14,310 bases of DNA from an uncultured Eubacteriales bacterium (GCA_934675045.1 CAKUPI010000020.1:1-14310), one strand, 5' to 3'; positions 5,846 to 12,963 are shown, counted from the first letter of the stretch. Program-made: numbers and translations. The notes: a model not told the origin generated them from the letters alone.

Positions 5846-7726
5846 GTGAACTACGAGGCTGGAACATTTGACATCGCCGTCGTCGGCGCGGGACACGCCG
5901 GCATCGAGGCCGCTCTGGCCGCCGCGCGCATGGGCTCGCGGGTTTTGTGCCTGTGCACCTGTCTGGACGCCGTCGGCAACATGCCGTGCAACCCTTCGAT
6001 CGGGGGCACGGCCAAGGGGCAGCTGGTGCGCGAAATCGACGCGCTGGGCGGCGAAATGGGCCGTGCGGCCGACAAAACGGCCATTCAGTTCCGCATGCTC
6101 AACCGCGGCAAAGGCCCCGCCGTTTTTTCGCCGCGCGCGCAAAACGACCGCATGGCCTACCGCAATGTGATGAAAACCGCGCTGGAAACCTGCCCGGGCC
6201 TTGTGCTGCGGCAGGGCGAGGCGGCCGAGGTGCTGACCTGCGGCGGCGCCGTCTGCGGCGTGCGGCTGACCAGCGGCGCCCTCTTCCGCGCGCGCGCCGT
6301 CATTCTGTGCACCGGCACCTTTCTCGGCGGCCGGACCTTTTCCGGCGACGTCGTCTGCGAGACCGGCCCCGACGGGCTGGCCAGCTCCACCGCGCTGACC
6401 GCCTCGCTGCGCGCCCTCGGTCTGGAAATCCGCCGCTTCAAAACGGGCACGCCGCCGCGCATTGCGGCGCACAGCGTCGACTTTTCCGCCCTCGAGCCGC
6501 AGTACGGCGACGACGACCCGCAGGGCTTCTCCTTTTACTCCGGCATCCGGCCGCGCAACGCCGTGCGCTGCTACATGACCTACACCAACGCCGAGACCCA
6601 CCGCATCATCCGCGGCGCGCTCGACCGCTCCCCCCTGTTTACCGGCGTCATCGACGGCGTCGGCCCCCGCTACTGCCCCTCCATCGAGGACAAGGTGGTG
6701 CGCTTTGCCGACAAGGAGCGGCACCAGATCTTCCTCGAGCCGTGCGGCGAGCAGAGCGGCGAGCTGTACGTGCAGGGGCTTTCCACCTCGCTGCCCGAGG
6801 ACGTGCAGGTGCGTATGCTGCGCACCATTCCCGGGCTGGAGCGCGCCGAAATGATGCGCCCCGGCTACGCCATCGAATACGACTGCCTGAATCCGCTGTG
6901 CCTCGACGCCCGTCTGGCCGTCAAGGCGGTGCCCGGGCTCTTTGCCGCCGGCCAGCTGTGCGGCAGCTCCGGCTATGAAGAGGCGGCGGCACAGGGCCTG
7001 ATTGCCGGCATCAACGCCCATTTGTCCCTGCACGGCCGGCCCCCCTTTACGCTGACCCGCATGGACGGCTACATCGGCACCCTCATCGACGACCTTGTCA
7101 CCAAGGGGACCAACGAGCCTTACCGCATGATGACCTCGCGCTCGGAATACCGGCTGATCTGCCGTCAGGACAACGCCGATCTGCGCCTGATGGAAAAGGG
7201 CCTGGCGCTCGGGCTGGTGTCCCCCGAGCGGGCGGAAAAAGCGCGGCAAAAGGCCCGCCTGACGGCGCAGGAGCTTGCGCGGCTCAAGGCGGCCGTCGCC
7301 CCGCCCAGCGCACAGGTCAACGACTTTCTGCTCTCGCGCGGGACCAGCCCCCTCTCGCTTTCGGGCGCCAGCCTGCTCGAGCTGCTGCGCCGCCCCGAAA
7401 TCGACTATCTGTCGCTGGCCGCCATCGACCCCGGCCGCCCCGACATTCCGCGCGAGGTCGGCGAGCAGGTGGAAATCGCCGCCAAGTACGAGGGCTACAT
7501 CCGCCGTCAGGAGCGCGACATCGAGGACATGCGCCGTATGGAATCCCGCCTTCTGCCCGACGACCTCGACTATCTCTCCCTTTCGCTGCTGCGCACCGAG
7601 GCGCGGCAGAAATTGCAGCGCATCCGGCCCCGCACGTTGGGACAGGCGGGCCGTATTTCCGGCGTTTCCCCCGCCGACATCGGGGCGCTGATGGTCATTT
7701 TGTCCCAGCTGGAGGAAAAGCAATGA
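5846..7726 (+). CDS. mnmG: tRNA uridine-5-carboxymethylaminomethyl modification enzyme MnmG (GidA)
   Basis: MnmG is the FAD- and NADH-dependent partner of MnmE in U34 modification. The 626-residue protein has the Rossmann FAD motif VVGAGHAGIEAALAAARMG (12-30), the CNPSIGG signature (48-54), a GGEMGR segment (68-73), and later the RCYMTYTNAETHR and TKGTNEPYRMMTSRSEYRL blocks that mark this family. Length is normal. Translation starts at GTG (5846) after a GGGGGA run at 5832-5837. The 65-bp gap after mnmE contains a GC-rich imperfect hairpin (about 5781-5808) and a T-run (5824-5831) about 15 bp later, which is too far apart for a standard terminator. The gene overlaps rsmG by four bases (ATGA). 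Orthologue call is firm. Confidence 0.98.
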   Translation: MNYEAGTFDIAVVGAGHAGIEAALAAARMGSRVLCLCTCLDAVGNMPCNPSIGGTAKGQLVREIDALGGEMGRAADKTAIQFRMLNRGKGPAVFSPRAQNDRMAYRNVMKTALETCPGLVLRQGEAAEVLTCGGAVCGVRLTSGALFRARAVILCTGTFLGGRTFSGDVVCETGPDGLASSTALTASLRALGLEIRRFKTGTPPRIAAHSVDFSALEPQYGDDDPQGFSFYSGIRPRNAVRCYMTYTNAETHRIIRGALDRSPLFTGVIDGVGPRYCPSIEDKVVRFADKERHQIFLEPCGEQSGELYVQGLSTSLPEDVQVRMLRTIPGLERAEMMRPGYAIEYDCLNPLCLDARLAVKAVPGLFAAGQLCGSSGYEEAAAQGLIAGINAHLSLHGRPPFTLTRMDGYIGTLIDDLVTKGTNEPYRMMTSRSEYRLICRQDNADLRLMEKGLALGLVSPERAEKARQKARLTAQELARLKAAVAPPSAQVNDFLLSRGTSPLSLSGASLLELLRRPEIDYLSLAAIDPGRPDIPREVGEQVEIAAKYEGYIRRQERDIEDMRRMESRLLPDDLDYLSLSLLRTEARQKLQRIRPRTLGQAGRISGVSPADIGALMVILSQLEEKQ

Positions 7727-8439
7727 GTTTACCCGACATTGTCCGGCAAGGCCTTGCCGACTGGGGCCTGCCCGCGCCGCCCGGCGCCGTCGAACGGCTG
7801 GACGGCTTTTGCCGCCTGCTGCTCGAAACCAACAAGGTCATGAACCTGACGGCGGTCACCGAGCTCGACGCCGTTGCCGTGCGCCATGTGCTCGACAGTC
7901 TGGCCCTTTTGACCTGCGCCGATCTGCGGGGCAAAAAAATCATCGACATCGGCACCGGCCCGGGCTTTCCCGGCATGCCGCTCAAGCTGTACGACCCCAC
8001 CCTTGACATCACCTTTGTCGACAGCACGCAAAAGCGCATCGACTTTATCCGCAAAAGCGCCGCTGCGCTGGGCCTTTCGGTGACGGCCCACGCCGCCCGC
8101 GCCGAGGAGCTGGCCGGGCAAAAGGGCATGCGCGAGGGCTTTGACGCCGCGCTGTCGCGCGCCGTCGCCCCCCTCAACATCCTCAGCGAGCTTTGCCTGC
8201 CCTTTTTGCGGACGGGGGGGCTGTTCCTGCCCCTGAAAAGCGACAACCCGGCCTTTGCTGCCGAGCTTGAGCAGGCGCGCAGGGCCGTCCGGACGCTCGG
8301 CGGGACGGTCCGGAGGCTGCACCCCTATTCCCTGCCCGGCGTCGACGGGCCGAAGTGCATCGTCATCATCGAAAAAACCGGCCGGACACCGGCCCAATAC
8401 CCCCGCAGATACGCAAAAATCAGCCAGAATCCGTTGTAA
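7723..8439 (+). CDS. rsmG: 16S rRNA (guanine-N7) methyltransferase RsmG (GidB)
   Basis: RsmG uses S-adenosylmethionine to methylate N7 of a guanine in the 530 loop of 16S rRNA (G527 in E. coli numbering). The 238-residue protein shows NLTAVT (41-46), the SAM-binding motif GTGPGFPGMP (77-86) preceded by IIDI, the acidic FVD (98-100), the SRAVAPL block (145-151), and the basic tail YPRRYAKISQNPL (226-238) usual for the family. It is a soluble cytosolic enzyme. Its start overlaps the mnmG stop, and GGAGG at 7711-7715 is the ribosome site. In this family loss of function is associated with low-level streptomycin resistance; nothing in this sequence suggests a defect. Confidence 0.97.
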   Translation: MSLPDIVRQGLADWGLPAPPGAVERLDGFCRLLLETNKVMNLTAVTELDAVAVRHVLDSLALLTCADLRGKKIIDIGTGPGFPGMPLKLYDPTLDITFVDSTQKRIDFIRKSAAALGLSVTAHAARAEELAGQKGMREGFDAALSRAVAPLNILSELCLPFLRTGGLFLPLKSDNPAFAAELEQARRAVRTLGGTVRRLHPYSLPGVDGPKCIVIIEKTGRTPAQYPRRYAKISQNPL

Positions 8440-8462
8440 AACGGGCAAAAGGAGAGACGAGT

Positions 8463-8879
8463 ATGAAAAAGCAGAGCAAGTTCCTGTCCGAGTTCAAGCA
8501 GTTCATCGCGCGCGGCAACGTCATGGACATGGCGGTCGGCATCATCATGGGCAGCGCCTTTACCGCCATCGTCAACTCGCTGGTTGGCGACGTGCTCATG
8601 CCCCTCATCGGCAAGCTTCTGGGCGGCCTCAACTTCACCGAGCTCAAAATCGTGCTGACGCCCGCCGCCGGCGAGGCGGCCGAGGTGGCGCTGTGCTACG
8701 GCAGCTTTATCCAGAAAATCGTCGACTTCCTCATCATCGCCCTGACCGTCTTTGTCATGATCCGCGCCCTCAACCGCCTGCACCGCAAAAAAGACGAGGC
8801 GCCCGCCCCCGAGGAACCGGCGCAGCTTGAGCCGCAGCTTGAGCTGCTGACCGAGATCCGCGACCTGCTCAAAAAATGA
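8463..8879 (+). CDS. mscL: Large-conductance mechanosensitive channel MscL
   Basis: MscL is a homopentameric membrane channel that opens under membrane tension to release solutes during hypo-osmotic shock. The 138-residue product has the N-terminal amphipathic segment SEFKQFIARGNVMDMAVG (9-26), TM1 with GIIMGSAFTAIVNSLVGDVLMPL (26-48), a short periplasmic-type loop, TM2 (about 84-103, IQKIVDFLIIALTVFVMI), and a charged C-terminal helix ending EIRDLLKK. I chose the ATG at 8463 because it follows GGAGAG (8451-8456) and begins at the conserved N terminus; a longer in-frame extension upstream overlaps rsmG and has no family match. It lies 23 bp after rsmG and overlaps the sortase start by four bases. 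Confidence 0.97.
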   Translation: MKKQSKFLSEFKQFIARGNVMDMAVGIIMGSAFTAIVNSLVGDVLMPLIGKLLGGLNFTELKIVLTPAAGEAAEVALCYGSFIQKIVDFLIIALTVFVMIRALNRLHRKKDEAPAPEEPAQLEPQLELLTEIRDLLKK

Positions 8880-9667
8880 AAAAGAGCGCCCGCCGACGGC
8901 TGCGCCGTATGGCCTTTGCCCTGTGCGCCGCCTGCTTTCTCCTCTGCGGCGGCCTGCTGACGCGCTATTTTTTGCAGACCCTGCACACCCAGCGGCAGGT
9001 CGGCGCGCTGCGCGAGGTTCTGACCGAGGCCGCGCAGTCCCCGTCCCCCGGCGCCGCCGGGGAAGAAATCCAAGAGCTTCCCGCGTCCCCGCCCGGCTTT
9101 GACAGCCTTGCGCTGCGCAACGGCGACTTTGTCGGCTGGATCTCCATCGAGGGCACCGCCGTCGACTACCCCGTCATGCAGCCGCCGCCCGACGCGCCGG
9201 AGTATTACCTGCGCCGCGGCTTTGACCGGCAGTACGACTTCAACGGCCTGCCCTTTGTCGACGCCCGCTGCTCCCTCGACCCGCGCTGCGACAACGTCAT
9301 TGTCTACGGCCACAGCATCCGCAGCGGCGTCATGTTCAGCGACCTGCTCTCCTACCGCAAAAAGTCCTACTGGGAAGCCCACCCCACCGTGCGCTTTGAC
9401 ACCCTGTACGGCGAGGCGGCCTACCAAATCGCCGCCGCCTTCCCCTACGACGCCGCCTCGGACGCCGACGCCTTCAAGCCGCACGGCACGCTGAACTTTG
9501 ACGACGAGGCGCAGTTCGACCGCTACGTCGGGCAGGTTCTGGCCTGCGCCTATTACGACACCGGCGTCGAGCTGACCTTCGGCGACCGGCTTTTGCTGCT
9601 CGTCACCTGCGACCGCCGCGCGCTGCAAAGCGGCCGCATGATTCTTCTGGCCAAGCAAACCGCTTAA
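8876..9667 (+). CDS. Class B sortase
   Basis: Sortases are membrane-anchored cysteine transpeptidases that attach surface proteins to peptidoglycan; class B enzymes often act on NPQTN-like signals. The 263-residue protein has a basic N terminus and a single TM anchor (about 12-34), a linker rich in Pro/Glu, then the sortase fold. Visible are GWISIEGTAVDYPVMQ (87-102), the catalytic His146 in NVIVYGHS, MFSDLLSYRKKSYW (153-166), the active Cys245 in LLLVTCD, and Arg254 in SGRMILLAK. This pattern fits class B rather than the TLxTC of class A. It starts at an ATG overlapping the mscL stop and ends the operon before a strong terminator. No substrate with a sorting signal was found in the window; the downstream TasA-like proteins end without one. 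Confidence 0.9.
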   Translation: MKKSARRRLRRMAFALCAACFLLCGGLLTRYFLQTLHTQRQVGALREVLTEAAQSPSPGAAGEEIQELPASPPGFDSLALRNGDFVGWISIEGTAVDYPVMQPPPDAPEYYLRRGFDRQYDFNGLPFVDARCSLDPRCDNVIVYGHSIRSGVMFSDLLSYRKKSYWEAHPTVRFDTLYGEAAYQIAAAFPYDAASDADAFKPHGTLNFDDEAQFDRYVGQVLACAYYDTGVELTFGDRLLLLVTCDRRALQSGRMILLAKQTA

Positions 9668-9703
9668 GCGCCGTTTCCCGCAAAAATCCCAGCGCCGTTT
9701 CCC
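9667..9703. repeat. Short tandem direct repeat after the sortase gene
   Basis: AGCGCCGTTTCCC occurs at 9667-9679 and again at 9691-9703, exactly 24 bp apart, each followed within a few bases by an A-run. It sits between the sortase stop and the terminator hairpin. Function unknown; it may be a small tandem duplication. Confidence 0.6.
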
Positions 9704-9708
9704 TCAAA

Positions 9709-9749
9709 AAAAAAAGAGACAAGCCCCCCGTGGACTTGTCTCTTTTTTT
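9709..9749. terminator. Bidirectional intrinsic terminator
   Basis: A perfect 15-bp inverted repeat pairs 9709-9723 with 9735-9749 around an 11-base loop (9724-9734). The stem core is GAGACAAG / CTTGTCTC, flanked by A-runs on the left and T-runs on the right, so a U-tract follows the hairpin in either direction. It serves both the sortase operon (+) and the convergent regulator gene (-). The TAA stop of the minus-strand gene (9748-9750) overlaps the outer end of the stem. Confidence 0.93.
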
Positions 9750-10989
9750 ACGATTCCTGCAAAGAAGCCTCCGGCCCCTCGTCGGACAGGGCGGACAAAA
9801 CGGGCAGCAGGCTGTATTCGCACAAAGCGCCGAAGCACGCCCCGCCGTGAAAGAGCCGCAAAATGCGGCCGATGATCTTGACGCTGTTTTCATGGTTGGC
9901 CGTCGGCAAAAGCACGAGGAACTGCGTGGCGCTGAAGCGCGTGCAGACGTCGCCGCTGCGCAGGCTGCGGTAAATGGCCCTTCGCAGCGCCAGCATGGCC
10001 GACGCGCGCTGCTGCGCGTCAAGGCGTCCGCCGCCGCGGCCTGTCAGCGTCAGCATGACCAGCTGCACCACCTGCCCCGAACGCGCGGCCTTGCGCGCCT
10101 CCAGCCGGTAAATGTCGCGGAACACCACATACTGGCAGAAAAAAGCTCCCCGTTTTGGCCCCTTTTCCGTCAGATCGCGGCGCACGACGCTGAGGTCGCG
10201 CTCCACGCCCTCCGACGATCGCGACAGCTCGCGGTACAGCTCGGTCACCTCCTGCGAGGGCACGACGCCCAGCTCGTCCATCAGCATACCGGCCACCTCG
10301 GCATAGCGCGCGATGGCGGCCTGCCGCGCCCCCGACGCCGCCAGAAGCTGCATGAGCCGCAGCTGAACGGCCTCCTCGTACGGATCGATCAGCGTGGCCG
10401 CGCGGCACAGGTCGATGGCCTCGTCGTAGCGCCCGAGACGGCCCAGCGCGGCGGCCGTGTCGCCGCACAGCCTGAAGTAATGGGCGTGGTAATGGGCACG
10501 CAGCGAAAGGGGCCACGAACTGCTGTCGGCGCCGGGCAGAAAATCGCCGGTGTACAGCGCGAGCGCGCGCAGGGCAAAGCCCAGCTCCTCCTCGGTCGCA
10601 AGCGCGCCGCTCTGCGCGCACAGCCTGTCAAACTCCTCGGTGTCGACGACAATCTCCAGCTCGGGATGCCAGCTGTAAACGCCGCGGCGGTAGCACAGCA
10701 CCTTTTTGCCGTCGGCAAAGCCTATCGACTCGAGCACGGCCCGCGCGCGGTGCAGCAGCGTTTTGAGCGCGTTGGCCGGATCGTCCAGCTCGCTGTGCCC
10801 CCAGAGCACCTCGATCAGCTCCTCCTGGCTGACCGTCCGCTGGCGAAAGGCCGACATGTATTGCAGAAAGGTCCACATACGGCGAAAGGCCTTGTCCTGC
10901 TCCGAAATCGACACCCGCTCGCCGCCGGATTCCCGGCACATCGAGAACCCGGCCAGCATGGTGATATACAGCTTTTCACACACCGCCAT
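9748..10989 (-). CDS. SARP/BTAD-family transcriptional regulator with degenerate GGDEF-like C-terminus
   Basis: This 413-residue protein looks like a DNA-binding activator. An OmpR-like winged-helix domain covers about 6-110. The bacterial transcriptional activator domain follows (about 115-260), with DTEEFDRLC, YTGDFLPG, GRYDEAIDLCRAATLIDPYEEAV, and DELGVVPSQEVTELYREL. Residues about 285-380 resemble a GGDEF fold, but the signature position reads RFSATQFLVLLP, lacking the GG(D/E)EF residues, so cyclase activity is unlikely. I chose the ATG at 10989 because longer starts (up to 11073) would lie within or upstream of the promoter at 11045-11073. GAGGGGG (11002-11008) is the likely ribosome site, 11-12 bases away. 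It faces away from the SipW/TasA-like operon and probably controls it. What signal it senses is unknown. Confidence 0.88.
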   Translation of the reverse strand: MAVCEKLYITMLAGFSMCRESGGERVSISEQDKAFRRMWTFLQYMSAFRQRTVSQEELIEVLWGHSELDDPANALKTLLHRARAVLESIGFADGKKVLCYRRGVYSWHPELEIVVDTEEFDRLCAQSGALATEEELGFALRALALYTGDFLPGADSSSWPLSLRAHYHAHYFRLCGDTAAALGRLGRYDEAIDLCRAATLIDPYEEAVQLRLMQLLAASGARQAAIARYAEVAGMLMDELGVVPSQEVTELYRELSRSSEGVERDLSVVRRDLTEKGPKRGAFFCQYVVFRDIYRLEARKAARSGQVVQLVMLTLTGRGGGRLDAQQRASAMLALRRAIYRSLRSGDVCTRFSATQFLVLLPTANHENSVKIIGRILRLFHGGACFGALCEYSLLPVLSALSDEGPEASLQES

Positions 10990-11044
10990 CCGACTTTCGC
11001 ACCCCCTCGCCCCCCGGCTGACCGGCGTAAAATGGGTTTCGTCC

Positions 11045-11073
11045 ATTATACCATTTTGTTTCCCCGGGGGCAA
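11045..11073 (-). promoter_or_regulatory. Promoter of the BTAD regulator gene
   Basis: On the minus strand there is TTGCCC (11073-11068), a 17-bp spacer, then TATAAT (11050-11045), preceded by TGG to give an extended -10. Transcription would begin near 11038, about 50 bases before the ATG at 10989. This rules out the longer start codons at 11073 and 11046. Confidence 0.8.
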
Positions 11074-11177
11074 GCGCCGCCGGGCTGTCCGCCGCCTCTT
11101 TTTCCCTTTTTCCGCCCCGCTTTAACATATTCCGTGCCTTTTTCCGGCAGGGATTCTGCAACCCGCCCGGCAGGCCG

Positions 11178-11203
11178 AAAAAAATTTTTAAATTTTATTT
11201 TTT
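11178..11203. other. 26-bp A/T-only tract in the divergent intergenic region
   Basis: A run of only A and T (A-tracts then T-tracts) stands out in otherwise GC-rich DNA, just upstream of the TGTAAC repeats. It may act as an UP-like element or bend for the promoter at 11238, or as a nucleoid-protein site. The rest of the 10990-11278 gap holds the two promoters and C/T-rich sequence; I see no further gene. Confidence 0.5.
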
Positions 11204-11210
11204 CCCGAAA

Positions 11211-11243
11211 TGTAACGTGTTTGTAACTTTACATCAGTATAAT
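11211..11243 (+). promoter_or_regulatory. Promoter of the SipW/TasA-like operon with SARP-type direct repeats
   Basis: TATAAT lies at 11238-11243. The hexamer 17 bp upstream (ACGTGT) is a poor -35, suggesting activator dependence. TGTAACGT (11211-11218) and TGTAACTT (11222-11229) match at seven of eight positions, start exactly 11 bp apart, and the second ends 8 bp before the -10. SARP-family activators are known to bind heptamer direct repeats with 11-bp period placed about 8 bp from the -10, so the divergent BTAD protein is the natural candidate to bind here. Promoter call is from sequence; the binding partner is inferred. Confidence 0.72.
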
Positions 11244-11278
11244 AAAATCATCCTAAAGCTGTGAAAGGGGGTGGCCGT

Positions 11279-11710
11279 TTGCTCGCTGAAGCCCCGCGTC
11301 TTTCCCCGCATGAGCAGAAAAGCTTTCTCGTCCGCGTACTTTCCTACGAAGACAAGCGCCCTGCCGGCGTCATTCTGGGCCCGCAGCTCGACTGGGCCAT
11401 TTCCTTTTCCGGCCTGACGCAGCTTCTGCTCGCCGTCGACCGCCCGCCCGGCCTCGAAGTCCCGGCCGAAGCCGATGCCTTTCTCGCGCCCGTCCGGAAG
11501 AAAAAGCGCCGCACGGCGGCCCGGCCGCCCTTTCGCCGCCCCGCACTGGCCACCTTCAGCCTCCGCATTCTCTTTTACCAAAACGCCAGCTGGCAGGGCA
11601 ACGTGCACTGGCTGGAAAAGAACAAAACCATATCCTTCCGCAGCGCGCTTGAGCTTATCGTCCTGTTTGACAGCGCCCTGTCGGTTCCTGTGGGTGAAGC
11701 GCATGAGTAA
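11279..11710 (+). CDS. Small protein with two tandem copies of one module; SipW/TasA-locus protein of unknown function
   Basis: I do not recognise a named family with confidence. The 143-residue product has no signal peptide or membrane segment. Residues 15-56 and 92-133 align without gaps at an offset of 77, sharing F16/F93, R19/R96, L21/L98, Y23/Y100, G30/G107, ISF 41-43/118-120 and D54/D131, with many conservative changes between. The two copies are joined by a basic, proline-rich linker (KKKRR at 74-78). The start is chosen as TTG at 11279, five bases after AAAGGGGGTG (11264-11273). A GTG at 11261 would overlap this site and lie only about 11 bases from the predicted transcript start. The gene is first in the operon and overlaps sipW by eight bases. 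Its position suggests a role in making, sensing or regulating the secreted proteins, but that is inference. Confidence 0.72.
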   Translation: MLAEAPRLSPHEQKSFLVRVLSYEDKRPAGVILGPQLDWAISFSGLTQLLLAVDRPPGLEVPAEADAFLAPVRKKKRRTAARPPFRRPALATFSLRILFYQNASWQGNVHWLEKNKTISFRSALELIVLFDSALSVPVGEAHE

Positions 11711-12218
11711 AACCGTCAAAAGCGTATGGAACGCCATCTCCTGGCTGCTGATACTGGCCATCGTCGCCCTCGCCGTCCTGCTGGCCGGCGTCCGGCTGGT
11801 CGGGCTGACGCCCTACACCGTGCTCAGCGGCAGCATGGAGCCGGTTTACCCCGTCGGCTCGCTCATTTACGTCCGCGGCGCCGAGCCGCAGAGCATTGCC
11901 GTCGGCGACCCCATCACCTTTGTGTTAAACGAGGACTTGACGGTTGCCACCCACCGCGTCGTTGACATCGACCTCGAAAAGCGCCTCTTTTACACCAAGG
12001 GCGACGCCAACGACGCCCCCGACGGCGCGCCGGTGCACTTCAACAACCTCATCGGGCGCCCGGTTTTCTGCATTCCCAAGCTCGGGTACCTTTCGGCGTG
12101 GATTTCCGCGCCGCCGGGTACCTACATCACCATTTGCGCGGCCGTCATTCTGTTCGTCCTCATCTTCCTGCCCGAATGGCTGGAAAAGGCCGAGCGGGCC
12201 GACCGCGAAAAATCCTAA
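11703..12218 (+). CDS. sipW: Signal peptidase I, SipW (ER) type
   Basis: SipW-type peptidases remove the signal peptides of TasA/CalY-family proteins at the outer face of the membrane. The 171-residue protein has an N-terminal TM segment (about 11-33), the catalytic serine S44 in LSGSMEP, and H84 in ATHRV in place of the lysine of ordinary bacterial signal peptidases, which defines the ER/SipW class. A later GDAND (100-104) supplies the conserved acidic residues. A second TM segment (about 139-158) precedes a charged C-terminal tail. I chose the ATG at 11703; longer in-frame starts run through the upstream gene. It overlaps that gene by eight bases, and three proteins with SipW-style signals follow, so enzyme and substrates are encoded together. 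Confidence 0.93.
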   Translation: MSKTVKSVWNAISWLLILAIVALAVLLAGVRLVGLTPYTVLSGSMEPVYPVGSLIYVRGAEPQSIAVGDPITFVLNEDLTVATHRVVDIDLEKRLFYTKGDANDAPDGAPVHFNNLIGRPVFCIPKLGYLSAWISAPPGTYITICAAVILFVLIFLPEWLEKAERADREKS

Positions 12219-12222
12219 GCCC

Positions 12223-12314
12223 GGCGCAAAGCGCCCCGACCCTCCGTTTTCCCGCGCAGCGTGCGTGTTACCATAGAGCGAAAGTAAAAAATATACAATC
12301 AGGAGGAACAAACC
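12223..12314 (+). promoter_or_regulatory. sipW to first fibre gene: small hairpin, possible weak promoter, RBS
   Basis: GGCGC-AAA-GCGCC (12223-12235) could form a short hairpin but has no T-run, so it is not a clear terminator. TTACCA (12268-12273), an 18-bp spacer and TATACA (12292-12297) form a weak promoter candidate that could raise expression of the fibre genes. AGGAGGA at 12301-12307 is a strong ribosome site for the ATG at 12315. Confidence 0.3.
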
Positions 12315-12920
12315 ATGAAAAAGACACTGACCCTCGCCCTCGCATTTGTCCTTGTCGCAGCCCTTGCCATCGGCGGCACCGTCGCCTATCTGACCTCCAC
12401 GTCCGCCCAGGTCACCAACACCTTCTCCGTCGGCAACGTCAACATCACCCTCGACGAAAAAGACGTCACCAACGGCACCACGGGGCGCGTCACCGAAAAC
12501 AGCTACAAGCTGATCCCCGGCAGTGACTATGAAAAGGACCCGACCGTCCACGTAAAGACCCCGAGCGAAAGATGCTATGTTTTCATCAAGGTCGAAAACG
12601 GGCTGGGCACCGCTGAAAAGGCCGCCGGCGGCGCTTACAAGACCATCGCCGAGCAGATGGCCGAAAAGGGCTGGAACCCCGTCGCGGGCCACGCTGGCTA
12701 CTACTGCTATAAGGACGTCGTCGACGCCTCTGCCGCTGATGTCAACCTCGTCGTGTTTGAGCAGTTCGGCATCAAGGGCGAGCTGAGCGACACCGAGTAC
12801 GCAGCCCTGAACGGCAAGACCATCAAGCTGATCGCCTGCGCCATTCAGGCCGAAGGCTTTGGCAATTCCGACGCCGCCTTTGTCGCCTGCCCCGCCGCCT
12901 TCACCGGCATTACGGGCTAA
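12315..12920 (+). CDS. SipW-dependent TasA/CalY-like secreted protein 1
   Basis: TasA/CalY-family proteins are exported, cut by SipW and in studied Bacilli assemble into biofilm-matrix fibres. This 201-residue protein has a SipW-type signal: MKKT, a hydrophobic core (5-19), then GGTVAYLTST (20-29), with cleavage likely after the Ala at 24. The mature N-terminal strand motif NTFSVGNVNITLDE (35-48) is shared with the two downstream paralogues, as are KDPTVHV (74-80), SERCYVFIKVE (84-94), and a late beta segment IACAIQAEGF (173-182). It starts at the ATG following AGGAGGA. There is no C-terminal LPxTG-like signal, so wall attachment by the upstream sortase is not indicated. It is the closer relative of paralogue 3 in the leader. 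Family call is good; fibre formation is inferred. Confidence 0.85.
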   Translation: MKKTLTLALAFVLVAALAIGGTVAYLTSTSAQVTNTFSVGNVNITLDEKDVTNGTTGRVTENSYKLIPGSDYEKDPTVHVKTPSERCYVFIKVENGLGTAEKAAGGAYKTIAEQMAEKGWNPVAGHAGYYCYKDVVDASAADVNLVVFEQFGIKGELSDTEYAALNGKTIKLIACAIQAEGFGNSDAAFVACPAAFTGITG

Positions 12921-12963
12921 CCGGGCCCCTTTCATCTTCACCGCCCAATAAGGAGGACATAAC

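Noticed and set aside
5819-7723. 634-residue open frame on the minus strand opposite mnmG
   Set aside because: It mirrors mnmG, is rich in Gly/Ala/Arg/Val as expected of antisense frames in GC-rich DNA, and matches no family I know.
10990-11073. Longer start for the BTAD regulator (ATG at 11073 or 11046)
   Set aside because: These codons lie within the TTGCCC-N17-TATAAT promoter, upstream of the likely transcript start.
9730-11226. 498-residue plus-strand frame across the regulator gene
   Set aside because: It is antisense to a clear BTAD protein, runs through a terminator and a promoter, and has no recognisable domain.
11475-11702. Longer N-terminus for SipW
   Set aside because: The extension runs out of frame through the upstream gene and gives basic, low-complexity sequence; the ATG at 11703 gives a standard N-terminal membrane segment.
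12223-12235. Terminator after sipW
   Set aside because: Only a 5-bp stem with no following T-run.
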